A stretch of 64,000 bases of DNA from JAOBAU01 sp034667465 (GCA_034667465.1 JAXDJV010000007.1:186001-250000); one strand, 5' to 3'. Positions 50,234 to 62,233 are shown, counted from the stretch's first letter. A program made the numbers and translations. The notes: generated by a model from the letters alone, not told the origin.

Positions 50234-51613
50234 ATGCCGATGTATCCGAAGCAGGTCGCGCGCCTGCGCGTTCCCGTGAAGGAGAAAACATGCTTCGTCC
50301 TGATGCCGTTCGCATCGGAGTTCAATACCGTCTACGCCGAGATCAAAGACTGTCTCAGCACAATTGACTTCGATTGCAAACGTGCAGACGACATCTTCGC
50401 CAGCACAGCGATCATCGAGACGGTCATGCTTTCCATCAGGTCGAGTCAGATCGTCATCGCCGACCTGAGCACGCGTAACCCCAACGTGTTTTATGAGCTC
50501 GGCTTCACACACGCCACCAAAGAAAACCCGATGGTGATCCTGATTTGCCAAAACATTGCTGAAGTACCAATCGATCTTCGACACAATCTGATCATTCAGT
50601 ACAACCCCGCGAATCTCAAAGGCCTGAACGCACGTCTGACGGCGAGTATCCGTGATAACCGCGCATTTTTCGAAGGACGTGCCCGGCTCTCTGACAGGTA
50701 CCACTGGCTCCTTGGCACCGGCGACGATCTTGAGCGGGTGGTCGAATATCTGGATTCCTACAGCCGTACCTTTTGGGACCTAATTCTGATCGCCTTCGGT
50801 CTGGCAGACCGTGACGACGCGGGCGATCACGGCGTCTCCGCTACGTTCTTCGCGTTCCGCGACTCTCTCAACCAAGTCCTCGCGACGGGAGAGGTAATCC
50901 TTCACAGAAACTTGTATCAGATTTTCGTGGACCTGGCCATTCATCTCCTCAGCGTTCCGGCGGTGCGAGAGTTCGCCGTCACGTCATTGCAGGACGGGCA
51001 GGTAGATCAACTACGGTGCGACGAAGCAACAGGGCTCGAGTGCATGATGGACTTCGCAATTGCCGCGTACTCGCATCCTGAACTCAAACGGGAAGCGCTC
51101 CGCTGGATTTTCGAATACCTGCGCCGCAGAAAGGTGGCGGGCATTGACCTCAAACGTTCGAAGGCCGAAGCGTTCGTGCTGAAGAAGGCCGTTTCCGATC
51201 GTGAAGTGAAGGACCAGTTGTTCGTGGCGCTCGCCGACCGCGACCACATGAAAGAAGTGGCGGCCGATGCCCTCGGGGAATTGCGGCACTCCGACGCAGT
51301 TCCACACCTTGTTCTCGCGCTGCACGCCGAACGCTCGAATCCGTATGTCGCGCGCAGCATCTTCTCGGCGCTCGGCAAGATTGCGGCAGCGGCTGGCGGG
51401 CAACCAATCGTCGACTGGTCGAGAGATAACATCCAGTGGCTGACCGAGCAGAAACTGGAATTTGTGTGGGACCATGCGCGCGAGGCTCTGTCCGCGATCG
51501 ACGCGGCGAATGGCACCAAGTTTGTCGGTGCGCTGGCGGCGGTGCGACTAGGCGCTAAACGTCGGAAAAAAGTCCAAAGCCGTCCGCTTCATAAACGCCA
51601 ACAAAGTGATTAA
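50234..51613 (+). CDS. Protein with TIR/deoxyribosyltransferase-like N-terminal domain and HEAT-like C-terminus
   Basis: 459 residues. Residues about 15-130 match the Rossmann-like fold shared by nucleoside 2-deoxyribosyltransferases and TIR-related nucleotide-binding domains: TCFVLMPFASEFNTVYAEIKDCL, then SSQIVIADLSTRNPNVFYELGFTHA, whose acidic and ELGFTHA residues are typical. The C-terminus (from about 280) has paired helices like HEAT repeats (DHMKEVAADALGELRHSDAVPHLVLALHA). It lacks a signal peptide and ends in a very basic tail. Its position beside a recombinase and defence remnants suggests an anti-phage or nucleotide-metabolism role; this is a contextual guess. Confidence 0.78.
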   Translation: MPMYPKQVARLRVPVKEKTCFVLMPFASEFNTVYAEIKDCLSTIDFDCKRADDIFASTAIIETVMLSIRSSQIVIADLSTRNPNVFYELGFTHATKENPMVILICQNIAEVPIDLRHNLIIQYNPANLKGLNARLTASIRDNRAFFEGRARLSDRYHWLLGTGDDLERVVEYLDSYSRTFWDLILIAFGLADRDDAGDHGVSATFFAFRDSLNQVLATGEVILHRNLYQIFVDLAIHLLSVPAVREFAVTSLQDGQVDQLRCDEATGLECMMDFAIAAYSHPELKREALRWIFEYLRRRKVAGIDLKRSKAEAFVLKKAVSDREVKDQLFVALADRDHMKEVAADALGELRHSDAVPHLVLALHAERSNPYVARSIFSALGKIAAAAGGQPIVDWSRDNIQWLTEQKLEFVWDHAREALSAIDAANGTKFVGALAAVRLGAKRRKKVQSRPLHKRQQSD

Positions 51614-51697
51614 CGTGAAACCACTTGGCGTGCCGACGCTCCAGCGCATTGAAGCGTTCCTGCGTCGCGAGTGCACCGCGCGTTGATGAAGGGTGCG

Positions 51698-53851
51698 TCA
51701 GGTGGTAGACCTCGACGTGTTCGTCGTTCCGTCGGTGGCATCGTTTTCGGCTTGCTTAAAAGCGTAGTAGATCGTTACCGGAAATGCAGGATGGCTGTGC
51801 GACGCCAGACGATTCATGGCGTGTGTCATGCCATCGAGGAAGAAATGCTCCGCTTTTTCCTTGCTTCCATGGCGGTACGGCGTCGCGACGAGTTCCGCGG
51901 CCTTCGGAACGGCGAGCGTGGCGAAGAGTTCGGGAAAGACGGTGCGAAGGGAACGACGCAGCCAGACGTAGAAAAAATCCGACAAGTCGGCATAGCCGAT
52001 GTTGTCGTAGTACGGCGGATCGGTGGCAACCACGCGGTCTTGAGAGATCGATTGGCTCGCAGCATCGGCAAGAATGGCGACTCCTGCCGCGGTCGTATGG
52101 CTGCCGGTCACTTCAAGACTGTCCGCAGAATACTTGACGGCGTTATGCCAGCAGATCGCCGACTCTCCGAGCACATTTGACTCAGGGAAGTCCCACGTCA
52201 TTGGGAGAGCTTGACGTTTGAAAGTCTGCATCACCTGAGCACCTGATGGCTTCCATGTGGCGAGGGAACTGTTGTAGTCGACCAAACGGTCAATCGCGAG
52301 CGCGAGATATGTTCCCACCGCGTCGGAGTAGGCCATAGCGGCGGCACCGCCTTCGTTGAGCGGTTTGCCGTCATCGGACAGGCCTGCGGTTAACGCGTCA
52401 CGCAGGACTCGGTCTCTCGCCTCCTGCACCAGATCGGAAAACGTCGTCAGCGCCACGAGCTGGCGCGGCGTGAAGTAATCACCAAAGGTTCGGAAACCGT
52501 ACGTGCGTCCCTGAGCGTTGCTGGCCCACGTTCCTCTGCTGGCTAAGTCGGGTTTCCATGTCGGCTTCGCCGACGCAGCAGCCCTCTCCATTTCATCCGT
52601 TGGAGAGAGGTACACGCGACCACGATTCCCTTCCGCTACGACGGCCATCAGGCGAGCGCCCATGCGACCAGCGTTCGCTTCGTCATCTATGTACTCATAT
52701 CGAAAGGGATGGTCGGACATCAGGCATCGGAAGCTTCCCTGCGAGAGTTTCGTCCCACTCTTCGCACCCTGCGCGTCCTTCGGCTTTCCGACCTTCACAG
52801 TAAATCGATAGCCGCCATCACCGATCACGGGCTCGACGTACACTTCTTTCCCTTGCTTCGTAGAGAGCATAAACGTTGACGCCAGCGGCACGTCGATATT
52901 GCGGAAAGCCGGGTTGGGACTCTTCACCGTGCGCGCCCAGAGCCAAGCGATGACTGTCAGCTCCTTCCCGACGTACGGCCTCAGATCGGGTCGCTCCTTC
53001 TCCATGTCAGTCGTCACCGGGATCTTCCGATAGAGATGTCCCATGCGCTTCTTAGCTTCATCGCGCATCCATTGACCGTAGTAGCGGACATCGTCGGCCA
53101 GTCCCTGTACACCGCACCACGTCCGCGAATGATCGAGCTTCTTCCGCGACTGGGGATTGACCGGCGGCTTCCCGGCAAACTTGGGCGGAATCTCGATCAT
53201 GGCCTTGTTGATCAGCACTGCCACCGGGTTCAGATCGCTGGCGTACGCCTCCAGCCCGAGTCGCTGCGCCTCCAGCGGCAGCGCGCCGCCACCGGCGAAT
53301 GGATCATGGAATGCTGGCAACTTGTGCCGGTCGAACAGCTCCTTCGCCCGCGGGTGATCGGCATTTTCTGCACACGTCCTGCGCCAGCTCTGCCAGATCT
53401 CCTCCCGCGCTTCCTGCAGTACGCTCTCATTGGTCGTGTTCTCCCAGAGAACGAGCTTGCGGATGATCTCGAAGAGCCGCTCCCGTTCGATCTCCGCGGT
53501 CATACCTTCCAGCGTTGGTTCCGGACCAGGCGCCGGCGTCTCGATCCCGGCGAGTTTCGCTTTCTGCGCCACCGCCCGCGCTTCTTCCCATACCTTCCGC
53601 CGCGCCTTGAGCAGTGCCTCAGCCTTCCGCCTTTTCTTGGCATCGCCGAGCAGCACATCGACGTACGCCAAGGGATCGTCCACCATCTGCGAGAAGATCA
53701 CCGCTCGAGCGGCAGCGAGCGGCCGCCGTGCCCACCAAAGATGCAAGCCTCGTGGGTGCGCGCCAATACCCGGTTGTTTTTCCGCGGCGGCGGCTGTGTT
53801 GATGGCGTCGAGAGGGAGTGCCACTTCGATGAGTTTCTTGTGCGTTTTCAT
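51698..53851 (-). pseudogene. DUF1156 DNA methyltransferase, probably truncated at the 3' end
   Basis: 717 codons. N-terminal DUF1156: VALPLDAINTAAAAEKQPG, then HPRGLHLWWARRPLAAARAV. The methyltransferase parts are FHDPFAGGGALPLEAQRLGLEAYASDLNPVAV (SAM site) and ATDPPYYDNIGYADLSDFF (DPPY catalytic motif for N6-adenine). Complete relatives are usually about 900-1000 residues; here the frame stops shortly after TIYYAFKQAENDATDGTTNTS, where the family continues with a longer C-terminus. It is therefore likely nonfunctional or altered. DUF1156 methylases belong to class 1 DISARM-like defence systems, where they mark host DNA. Confidence 0.8.
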
Positions 53852-53915
53852 GAGTTCTTCGCGCTCGCGTTCGCGGGTCCGCGACTTTCACGAGGCATCG
53901 AGCTTCTCGCGCGCC

Positions 53916-54362
53916 TCATTGTCGATTGCTTCCTTCGAAGGAAACGGGCGCGACCGTGTGGTGGTCGGTCTTCCGCATCAGCTTTGGCAACTTCTTGAAG
54001 ATCGCATTCAGAAACTCAACCGTCAATTTCAGATCTGCAGTCAGAGGATCAGATTTGTCGAGCGAGGCGAGCGCCGACGAACGCGAGGCATTCATTTGCG
54101 GTTCGCGACGAGGCGGCGCAGAGTTCGCATTGCTGCTTCCGCCTGCGATCCTCGGCGAACGTGAGCAGAGTCTCCAACCGGCGCAGAGGTAGTTTTCGAT
54201 TTCGCGGTGTTCCCCATTAACCGAGAAGAGGTCCGCCGACAGAACGGCACGTCTGAGTGCCGAGGTTTTCCCGGCGTTAGTCGGCACGACAAAGACGACT
54301 CGCTGTCCGAATTCCACTTCGTCGAACAGTTCGAAGTTACGGACGGTCCGGTTCGTCAGCAT
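53916..54362 (-). pseudogene. Remnant of an AAA ATPase (RecF/OLD-like) fused to unrelated sequence
   Basis: The first 40 residues from the ATG at 54362 (LTNRTVRNFELFDEVEFGQRVVFVVPTNAGKTSALRRA) match the start of chromosome-segregation-type ATPases that sit in defence islands. The P-loop reads VVPTNAGKTS instead of GPNNSGKTS, so the conserved first Gly is lost. After about residue 40 the similarity ends, while the frame runs on with no recognisable domain to 53916. It overlaps the helicase tail gene region. I read it as a degraded gene sandwiched between the methyltransferase and the helicase; a longer in-frame start at 54407 is possible. Confidence 0.6.
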
Positions 54363-54403
54363 GCCGATACCTTGGGAGCCGATGACTGCCGTCGGGAGCG
54401 GGT

Positions 54404-54775
54404 TCACGAGGGGACGCTCCCTCGCGCGATCAATTCCGCGTAGTCATAGTTCACGCTCGTTACGTGAAAATCGGGCTCGCGGTCAAATGGTCGGCGCACA
54501 TAGTGCACGCGATGAGATATCTCATCGAGATACTCAACGATTGCCAGAATGAAATCATCCGGCTTGTTGATCGAGTACATAATCTCGTTTCGTGTCACTG
54601 TGATCGTGGGAGCACCCGTCACGCGGCCTTTGACCTCGATGAATCGCAACTTGCCAGTCTCCATGACGCGACTCTCAATGTCGTATCCGAGCTTGTCGGC
54701 CTCCCGATCAACGGGGTCATAGCCGAGGCTGCGCTCGACGTCCATGATGATCGCTCGTGCACGGGCGGCGGACAT
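54404..54775 (-). pseudogene. DUF3883 tail of the broken SNF2 helicase
   Basis: Residues AARARAIIMDVERSLGYDPVDREADKLGYDIESRV and RFIEVKGRVTGAPTITVTRNEI match DUF3883, a domain of unknown function that ends many defence helicases. It is read in a different frame from the upstream helicase segment; the two frames overlap from 54619 to 54775 and the switch probably occurs around 54790-54830, where the other frame turns to noise. The upstream codons ATTPVDTQ are in the same frame. An indel would rejoin it to the helicase; translation as a separate 123-residue protein is possible. Confidence 0.7.
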
Positions 54776-56343
54776 CTGAGTGTCGACGGGTGTTGTTGCA
54801 ACCGGACGTGGCCAGCACGCATCTTGGCGAGCAGGCCAATCGGGATCACGACAACTCCGCCAAGGACGACCGGAGGCAGCGCTGAAATTTGCGCTTCTAG
54901 CTCAAGTCGCTCGAGCCGGTTCTGCATTCGTCCCTGGAGATCGTCGGCGCGGCGTCGTGCTTCCTGAGAGTTCAACCTCGCGTTCGGCTTGCCGGCCAGT
55001 TCCTGCAGCTTGAGTTGAGCGGCGCGATGGTCCCAATGGTTGATCTCTTTGGTGAGACGGTCCTTGACTGCGTCGCGGGTTTTCGCGATCCACTCGAGCC
55101 TCGGACCGCGCACCTCGGCGAGATGCTCAGGGACCAGCGTCGCGATGGCATGCCCCTGTGCCTTCTGCTCCAAGCCACGAGTTATCCACGCGCACTCGGG
55201 ACGTTCAACAACCTCGACGATCGCCGGGTCGTCAATTTTAAGAGGCCGGTAGTCGAGATACGGAGCGTAGTGCAGATGTAGAGGGCTTCCTGCCGCGTCG
55301 ATCTCGACGTAGAGCATGCGTTGTGACACGATTCGGCGTTCACCCGAACGAGTCGTACTCGCGTCCTGTACCGAGTGCTCGAGGTAGAAAAGAACCCGTG
55401 GCGAATCACCGGGATCTCTCTCGTCAACAAGCACTGTTCCTCGGCGAAGAAGGTCGCGATGGCGATCAAGAGTCAGATCGAGAGTGGCATCGAGAAGCGG
55501 GTGCCCCGGACATACGAATGCCGCCATCGGTAAACCGTGTGGGGCGATCAAACTCTTCTCGAACGCGATGCGCTCATATCGCGGAACGATCACCTCGCGA
55601 CGACCAATGACTCGGTCACGATTACGTACTGGCGCCGGGACGTGAGTGACCTCATAGCGGCGAGGCTCGCGCTGGCGCACCGTTCCACCGCGTTGCTGAA
55701 ACGCTTCGAGAAAGAACGATTCGATGTAGTGCGGCTGAAGACGCCGGGCGTCGGCGCGCTCCATGTCCTCACGGACTCGACGTACACGGCTCGCGTCCAT
55801 CGAGTCGTGCGCAAGTGCGCGCTCTTCGAGGAGATCCTCGATCTGCTTTGGGTTGACGGCGTCGGCGACGATCCTGGTCATCCGCTCGCGCATCTCAGGA
55901 GAATCGTCCGAGCGGATCGCCGCAATTAGTAGCTCGCGAAGAGGTTTGCCATCGAATTCGAGTCTCCCGAGAACATCGAAGACCTGTCCACCGAGTGCCT
56001 TCCGGGCCTCTTCCAACTTGTCCAGGAGCGTCCGATAGACGTCTCCTTCGCGGGTCTTGTCTGCCACCAGATTCCAGAGATGGCAGACCTGGGTCTGGCC
56101 GATCCGGTGGATACGACCGAATCGCTGCTCGATTCGGTTCGGATTCCACGGCAGGTCGTAATTCACCATCAGGTGAGCACGCTGAAGGTTGATACCTTCG
56201 CCGGCGGCATCGGTGGCAAGCAGGATCTGCACATCGGGATCGTGCCGGAATGCCTCCTGCGCTTTCATTCGCTCCTCGCGACCCATTCCCCCGTGAATCG
56301 TGACGACAGCGGCGCTACGACCCAGCAACGTTGTGATTCGTTC
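54619..56343 (-). pseudogene. C-terminal half of SNF2-like helicase, downstream of an amber codon
   Basis: This frame continues the N-terminal half after a TAG codon (56346-56344). The first residues ERITT are followed by LLGRSAAVVTIHGGMGREER and then motifs V-VI: QILLATDAAGEGINLQ and YDLPWNPNRIEQRFGRIHRIGQ. It continues through QLKLQELAGKPNARL before becoming unrelated near 54800 (frameshift to the DUF3883 frame). Translation from an internal TTG at 56328 is unlikely to give a functional enzyme because motifs I-III are absent. Confidence 0.75.
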
Positions 56344-57981
<1,638 letters not shown>

Positions 57982-58577
57982 TCGCCTCCGCTAAGTACCC
58001 GATGAGGTCGCGAGATGGCGGTCACCGGGGTTCACGCTCCGCCGAGGCCGCAGCCGCTTGTCAGCCGAGACCTTATCTCGGCCGACCTCAACCTAGCAAT
58101 AGTAGTAGACGTAGACCCTATTGCCTCTGTCTTGCCGCAGGTGCGTCATGCCCACCGCTTATCGTGCCCTCACCGATACGAAGAACAAACCTGCATCACG
58201 GAAAACACCTACACCAGTCCCATGAGTACCGCCTTGGCGATGATGTCGCACATACACTCTTCCTTCTGGTATTCCTTCGGCGATTTGATGTACTCAACTT
58301 CGCGCTAGTCCTCCTCCCAACGAGGGGCTCGACCCGGGCGCGAATCGACTCCTGAAGGGCTACGCGCACTCGGTGGCGCCGGATTCACCGGCTGACGAGC
58401 CACGTCGCCCACGCCTTCGCGTGGCAGACACTCGGCAGCGTCGACGGATCACGCGGTCCACGCAGGTGCGAACGCCAAACAAATCTGCTCAGGATGCCTC
58501 CGATCAGATTGCACTCTGACGATGTCGCCGACCGCTGCTTCCGCGCCTACTTCGTGCTTGCGCCTACGCGGGATGAG
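57982..58577. other. Intergenic region with possible decayed coding remnant
   Basis: No intact gene. On the minus strand a frame around 58215-58310 reads EYIKSPKEYQKEECMCDIIAKAVLMGLV to a stop and is also interrupted by a stop upstream, so it may be the 3' end of a decayed gene. Base composition is slightly more AT-rich than the surrounding core. No promoter could be assigned with confidence. Confidence 0.35.
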
Positions 58578-58590
58578 ATGAGAAGGCCCA
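58578..58590. repeat. Left 13-bp inverted repeat of the IS element
   Basis: ATGAGAAGGCCCA, exact reverse complement of 60023-60035. Next to it, 58583-58594 (GGCCCACCTCCT region) is partly complementary to AGGAGATGGGCC at 58654-58665 just before the transposase start, so a short hairpin could occlude its ribosome binding site. Confidence 0.6.
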
Positions 58591-58665
58591 CCTCCTAAAC
58601 GCAGTCGCAACAAGTGCGCTGCAGATTTAACGTGCTCAAGGCACAAAGAAGAAAGGAGATGGGCC

Positions 58666-59724
58666 GTGAAAAAGTCTAGCAAAGTGACTGGAGCGCAGGC
58701 GAGGACAGTGGCAAAGGTGAAGCAGCAAGCTATCGACTGGAAGCGTGTTGTGATCGTGGGAATCGATCTCGGTGATCGGTTCAGCCACTACTGCACGTTG
58801 GACGCTGATGGTGCGGTAGTCAGTGAAGGACGTGTGGCGACGACTCCGGGCGGCGCGATCGAGTTGTTCTTCAAGACGTCGCGGAAGAGGATCGCCATCG
58901 AAGCAGGCACGCATTCTCCGTGGATGAGCCGCCTTCGGCTCGCCTGCGTCATGAGGTCATCGTGGCTAACTCGCGCAAGCTGCCGCTGATTTACGAGAAC
59001 CAGCCAAAAGCGATCGTGTAGACGCTGAGTCTCGCGCGAGTGGCTAGACTCGATCCCAAGCTGCTCGGCGCCATCGAGCACCGTAGCGAGGTTGGGGCAA
59101 TGTCACCTGTCCCTGATCCGCGCACGCGACACACTCGTGCGGAAGGCGTGTCCGGCTCATTCAGCACGTACGCTCGGCGATCAAGTCGCTTCGACGAACG
59201 GATCCCATCTGGTACCGCCGAAGCGTTTCACAAGCGAGAGCCGGCGCGAGCATTCCGGAAGGTGTACGCGAGGCACTGATGCCGCTCGTCGCGGTCATCG
59301 AACAGCTCAGCACTCGCGTCAAGGAGTACGACCGAAAGGTCGAAGAACTCGCCAGGGACCGGTATCCCGACACCCCGGTGCTCACCCAGGTATGCGGCGT
59401 CGGATCGCTCACCGCGCTGGCGTATATCCTGACTCTCGAAGACGAGCAGCGGTACCGGCGCAGCCGCAGCGTCGGAGCCTGGCTTGGGCTGGTTCCCGGT
59501 CAGCACGATTCCGGCGATAGTCAGCCGCAACGACGCATCACCAAAGAAGGAGACGCATACCTTCGCCGCCTGCTGGTCCGATGCGCGCAATACATCCTCG
59601 GTCCGTTCGCCTCGGACAGCGTTCCCGCCGTCGCAAACTGGCCGTGCTGCTCCATCGGCTGTGGCGAACCCGCGAAGTCTACGGACCGCTCCACAACGCC
59701 GGCGCGCAAATCGCCGCAGCGTAA
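58666..59724 (+). pseudogene. IS110 family transposase, multiply frameshifted
   Basis: The first 90 residues contain the DEDD N-terminal motif (VVIVGIDLGDRFSHYCTLDADG). The frame then breaks near 58945; the correct continuation in another frame reads RHEVIVANSRKLPLIYENQP and meets a TAG at 59019-59021. Further shifts occur near 59090 and before 59279. The C-terminal transposase_20 segment (TQVCGVGSLTALAYILTLEDEQRYRRSRSVGAWLGLVP and TKEGDAYLRRLLVRCAQYILG) is in the frame at 59279, and the end (KLAVLLHRLWRTREVYGPLHNAGAQIAAA) returns to a third frame. It cannot make a functional recombinase. Confidence 0.85.
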
Positions 59725-60022
59725 CCATTGGACCAACGGAAAAAGCAAGCAGCGAAGGGAGAAAATCAGCAGCAAAGAACCCCCGAACACGTCGAGTCCC
59801 AGTCCGATCGACTGCGACCTACCTACTGGCGCCGCGCGAGCGGCAGACCGACAGCCGTATTGCAGCGATCAACTGGAACGGATTTCAGCATGCACCCAGC
59901 TCAACGAGCTGACCAGGAGTGCGGATGGAGACGCGGCCCACGACGTTTCGTGTCACTTCGATCGCCGCTAAAACAGACACGTCAGAAGCAGCGGTGGGCC
60001 GCCACGTCGGCCGTTGACAGAT

Positions 60023-60035
60023 TGGGCCTTCTCAT
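60023..60035. repeat. Right 13-bp inverted repeat of the IS element
   Basis: TGGGCCTTCTCAT, exact reverse complement of 58578-58590. It marks the approximate right end of the element. Confidence 0.6.
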
Positions 60036-60254
60036 GGAGAGGTAGGGAAACCTGACGCACCAACGCCAATCATCCTGACGACCGCCGCCAAGTGCGCGGG
60101 CTTTGACGCGAACGGAAGGGTACCGCTCGAGATACGCATGAGCGGGAGAGCGACCCTATCCTTCCGCTCGCCCGCACATGGCACCTGCTCCTCGAACTAA
60201 GGACCCGACGTGACCACGCGCCCTGTCAAGCAGAATCCAACATAGCTCACCGAT
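60036..60254. other. Intergenic region between IS remnant and glycosyltransferase gene
   Basis: No gene or clear terminator seen. The 59725-60022 stretch just left of it belongs to the IS element. Confidence 0.4.
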
Positions 60255-61442
60255 TCAGGTGATACTACGTTGCAGGCCTTGAGCGCTGTTCGGCTGATTC
60301 GATTCAGGGACGCAGTGCTGGAGGGGCACGCGAACAGCGTTCAAGGAGTCATCCTCCGTGCCGTATTGAGTAAGAATTTCACGAGCAACCGATTCCCACG
60401 TCGGCAACTGTGCGGCGCGTTCTCTTGCCGCGCATCGTAGAGACTCGGCCTCGGCTGGATCCCAAAGGAGACGGCATATCGTATCCGCAAGGGCGGTCGC
60501 GTCACCGGGCCGCACGAGAGCAGCAGCGTCATTAGTCACGGCGCGATTCTCATGAATGTCACTTGCGACGATGCAGCACCCTGCAGCCAGCGCCTCGAGG
60601 AGGACGTTCGAACAACCCTCGTGTTCCGATGGCAGGACGACCGCGAAGCAGCGGCGATAGAGCGCTTGCACGGTTCTGCTGCTGCGCTGCCCGAGCCAAG
60701 ATATTCGAGAATCATCGCGCGTCCGCTGGATCAACTGCCGAGCATATACATCCGAGTGCGACGTCGGTCCAACTATCGTTAGTGTCACATCGCTGTTCGG
60801 GAGGCTGTAAAACGCGTCGAGCAGGAGATCCAGACGCTTCTGCGGAACGATGCGTCCCACGAAAAGCAACTCACGGCGCCGCACCGGTACGGCCTCCGAT
60901 GCAACAAGAGCGGACGGAATACCGTTCGGTATCAGCCGCACCTTGCGACTCGGGCCGAGTACATTCAACAGAAAGCGCCGCGACCGTTCGCAGACAACGA
61001 CTACTGAATGGGCACTAATAGCGCCGGCAATGCAGCTCACGCGCATCGCGAGCGACATCAGCACGCCCCATTTTCTCGCGCGCCATTCGCACCCATGGAT
61101 GTGGAAGAGTACGCGGGCTCCGGTGAGGCGGAGCACCATACATACAAATCCGTTCTGTGCGCAGTGGACATGATACACATCGACGCTGCGAACGGATGTC
61201 AAAGCGTCGATCAAAGAAAGAATCAGGTGCGACCATGCTGCGAGCGTGCGCCGGTTGACGAACGGCATGCAGCGGATAGTTATCCGGCCTTCCGTTCGCG
61301 TCGCGCGTTGCCCTCGCTCGTAAACGATGACATCATGGCCAAGTGCGGAAAGTTCCTCCGCGACATGACGAACACCCTGCTCAACACCTCCCGCGCCCGG
61401 CGTAGAGGGATATCCCTTCGAACCAATGACGACGACGCGCAT
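60255..61442 (-). CDS. Glycosyltransferase family 4
   Basis: 395 residues with GT-B fold features. The N-terminal domain opens VVVIGSKGYPSTPGAGGVEQGVRHVAEELSALGHDV. The C-terminal Rossmann domain has VRLIPNGIP, ELLFVGRIVPQKRLDLLLDAF and the donor-binding EHEGCSNVLLEALAAGCCIVASD (E-x7-E). It transfers a sugar from an activated donor, retaining configuration; donor and acceptor are unknown. It is the 3'-most of four co-oriented genes, starting 2 nt after its upstream neighbour, so it is part of a polysaccharide operon. The C-terminal 30 residues (from LNAVRVP) are not typical of the family. Confidence 0.9.
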   Translation of the reverse strand: MRVVVIGSKGYPSTPGAGGVEQGVRHVAEELSALGHDVIVYERGQRATRTEGRITIRCMPFVNRRTLAAWSHLILSLIDALTSVRSVDVYHVHCAQNGFVCMVLRLTGARVLFHIHGCEWRARKWGVLMSLAMRVSCIAGAISAHSVVVVCERSRRFLLNVLGPSRKVRLIPNGIPSALVASEAVPVRRRELLFVGRIVPQKRLDLLLDAFYSLPNSDVTLTIVGPTSHSDVYARQLIQRTRDDSRISWLGQRSSRTVQALYRRCFAVVLPSEHEGCSNVLLEALAAGCCIVASDIHENRAVTNDAAALVRPGDATALADTICRLLWDPAEAESLRCAARERAAQLPTWESVAREILTQYGTEDDSLNAVRVPLQHCVPESNQPNSAQGLQRSIT

Positions 61443-61444
61443 CT

Positions 61445-62233
61445 TCAGCGCTCCGAAAACCCCGCGATGAGCGAGTGAGATTGCAGCGTGCGAGGATATA
61501 GCTCAGGGTCGTGAACACGGGTAGCGGGCCAGAGCGGCGGAACGCGCGTGTGTAAATCTGTAGTAGTCGGCGTCCAACCGAGCCATTTGTCCTCGAACCA
61601 CCGCAGCGGCAGCTCGTGATGGTGACTCCACGTTCTTGTTTTCTCGTACATTCGTGCGTCGGGAAGCAGAAAGCCCATGTTGTAACAAGTGATCGCCTCA
61701 GGAAGAGAAACGCGCTTCACGTTCGGAAGCCGGCGCCGGTCAAAGACGATCCCCGTCTTGATGCGCACTGCGAGGGGTAGGTACTCGTCGTCGCGATCGA
61801 TGACGCGATCTGGACGACGAAATGGAACACGAATGCGCATCGACCAGCAGTCAGAAGCGGGATCACGCGCGATCATTTTTCGTGCTTGACCGAGCATCCC
61901 GTCTGCAAAGAACTCGTCGGCGTCGATGATGTAGAGAATGTCGAATCCTTCTCGGCGCGCACTGTCTAGCCCATCGTTGCGCATGTCCTCTTCGCACGCC
62001 CAAGTACCGGCAAGAATCCGCATATGCGGAATGTCATTGCGTAGTCGCTCCAAAATCGCACCCGTCGCATCATCGGCGAATCGCTCCTCTAGGGAGGTTG
62101 GGTTATATCGCGTAAATGGCTTCCGTGCGTACATGACGTACATGCCGTCGACGTAGGGCGCCAAATCGCGGAGCGAAAATTCGATGTAGTCCGCTTGGTG
62201 ATATGCCAGCGTGAGAGACGCCACGCGTGTCAC
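61445..62233 (-). CDS. Glycosyltransferase family 2-like protein
   Basis: 262 residues from a GTG overlapping the upstream stop as GTGA. VASLTLAYHQADYIEFSLRDLAPYVD begins a GT-A-like fold; DIPHMRILAGTW and FDILYIIDADEFFADGML (DAD metal-binding motif) follow. MRIRVPFRRPD and MGFLLPDARMYEKTRTWSHHHELPLRWFEDKW complete a typical group. Resembles the glycosyltransferases that use ID/ADE metal triads; substrate unknown. Could alternatively be a regulator-like hydrolase fold, but the DxD makes GT2 more likely. Confidence 0.72.
   Translation of the reverse strand: MTRVASLTLAYHQADYIEFSLRDLAPYVDGMYVMYARKPFTRYNPTSLEERFADDATGAILERLRNDIPHMRILAGTWACEEDMRNDGLDSARREGFDILYIIDADEFFADGMLGQARKMIARDPASDCWSMRIRVPFRRPDRVIDRDDEYLPLAVRIKTGIVFDRRRLPNVKRVSLPEAITCYNMGFLLPDARMYEKTRTWSHHHELPLRWFEDKWLGWTPTTTDLHTRVPPLWPATRVHDPELYPRTLQSHSLIAGFSER

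Larger units (their letters stand above)
58578..60035 (+). mobile_element. Degenerate IS110/IS1111-type insertion element
   Basis: A transposase pseudogene (58666-59724) is bracketed by a perfect 13-bp inverted repeat: ATGAGAAGGCCCA at 58578-58590 and TGGGCCTTCTCAT at 60023-60035. The 1.46-kb span fits the family. Subterminal inverted repeats are reported for the IS1111 subgroup, not for classical IS110. True ends may lie a few bases outside these repeats. The 300 bp after the transposase (59725-60022) is noncoding and would be the expected site of the bridge RNA in the IS1111 arrangement; this is inferred by position only. Confidence 0.65.

Noticed and set aside
59728..60045. Plus-strand open frame after the transposase
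   Set aside because: It has no domain, lies in the noncoding end of the IS element and ends beside the inverted repeat.
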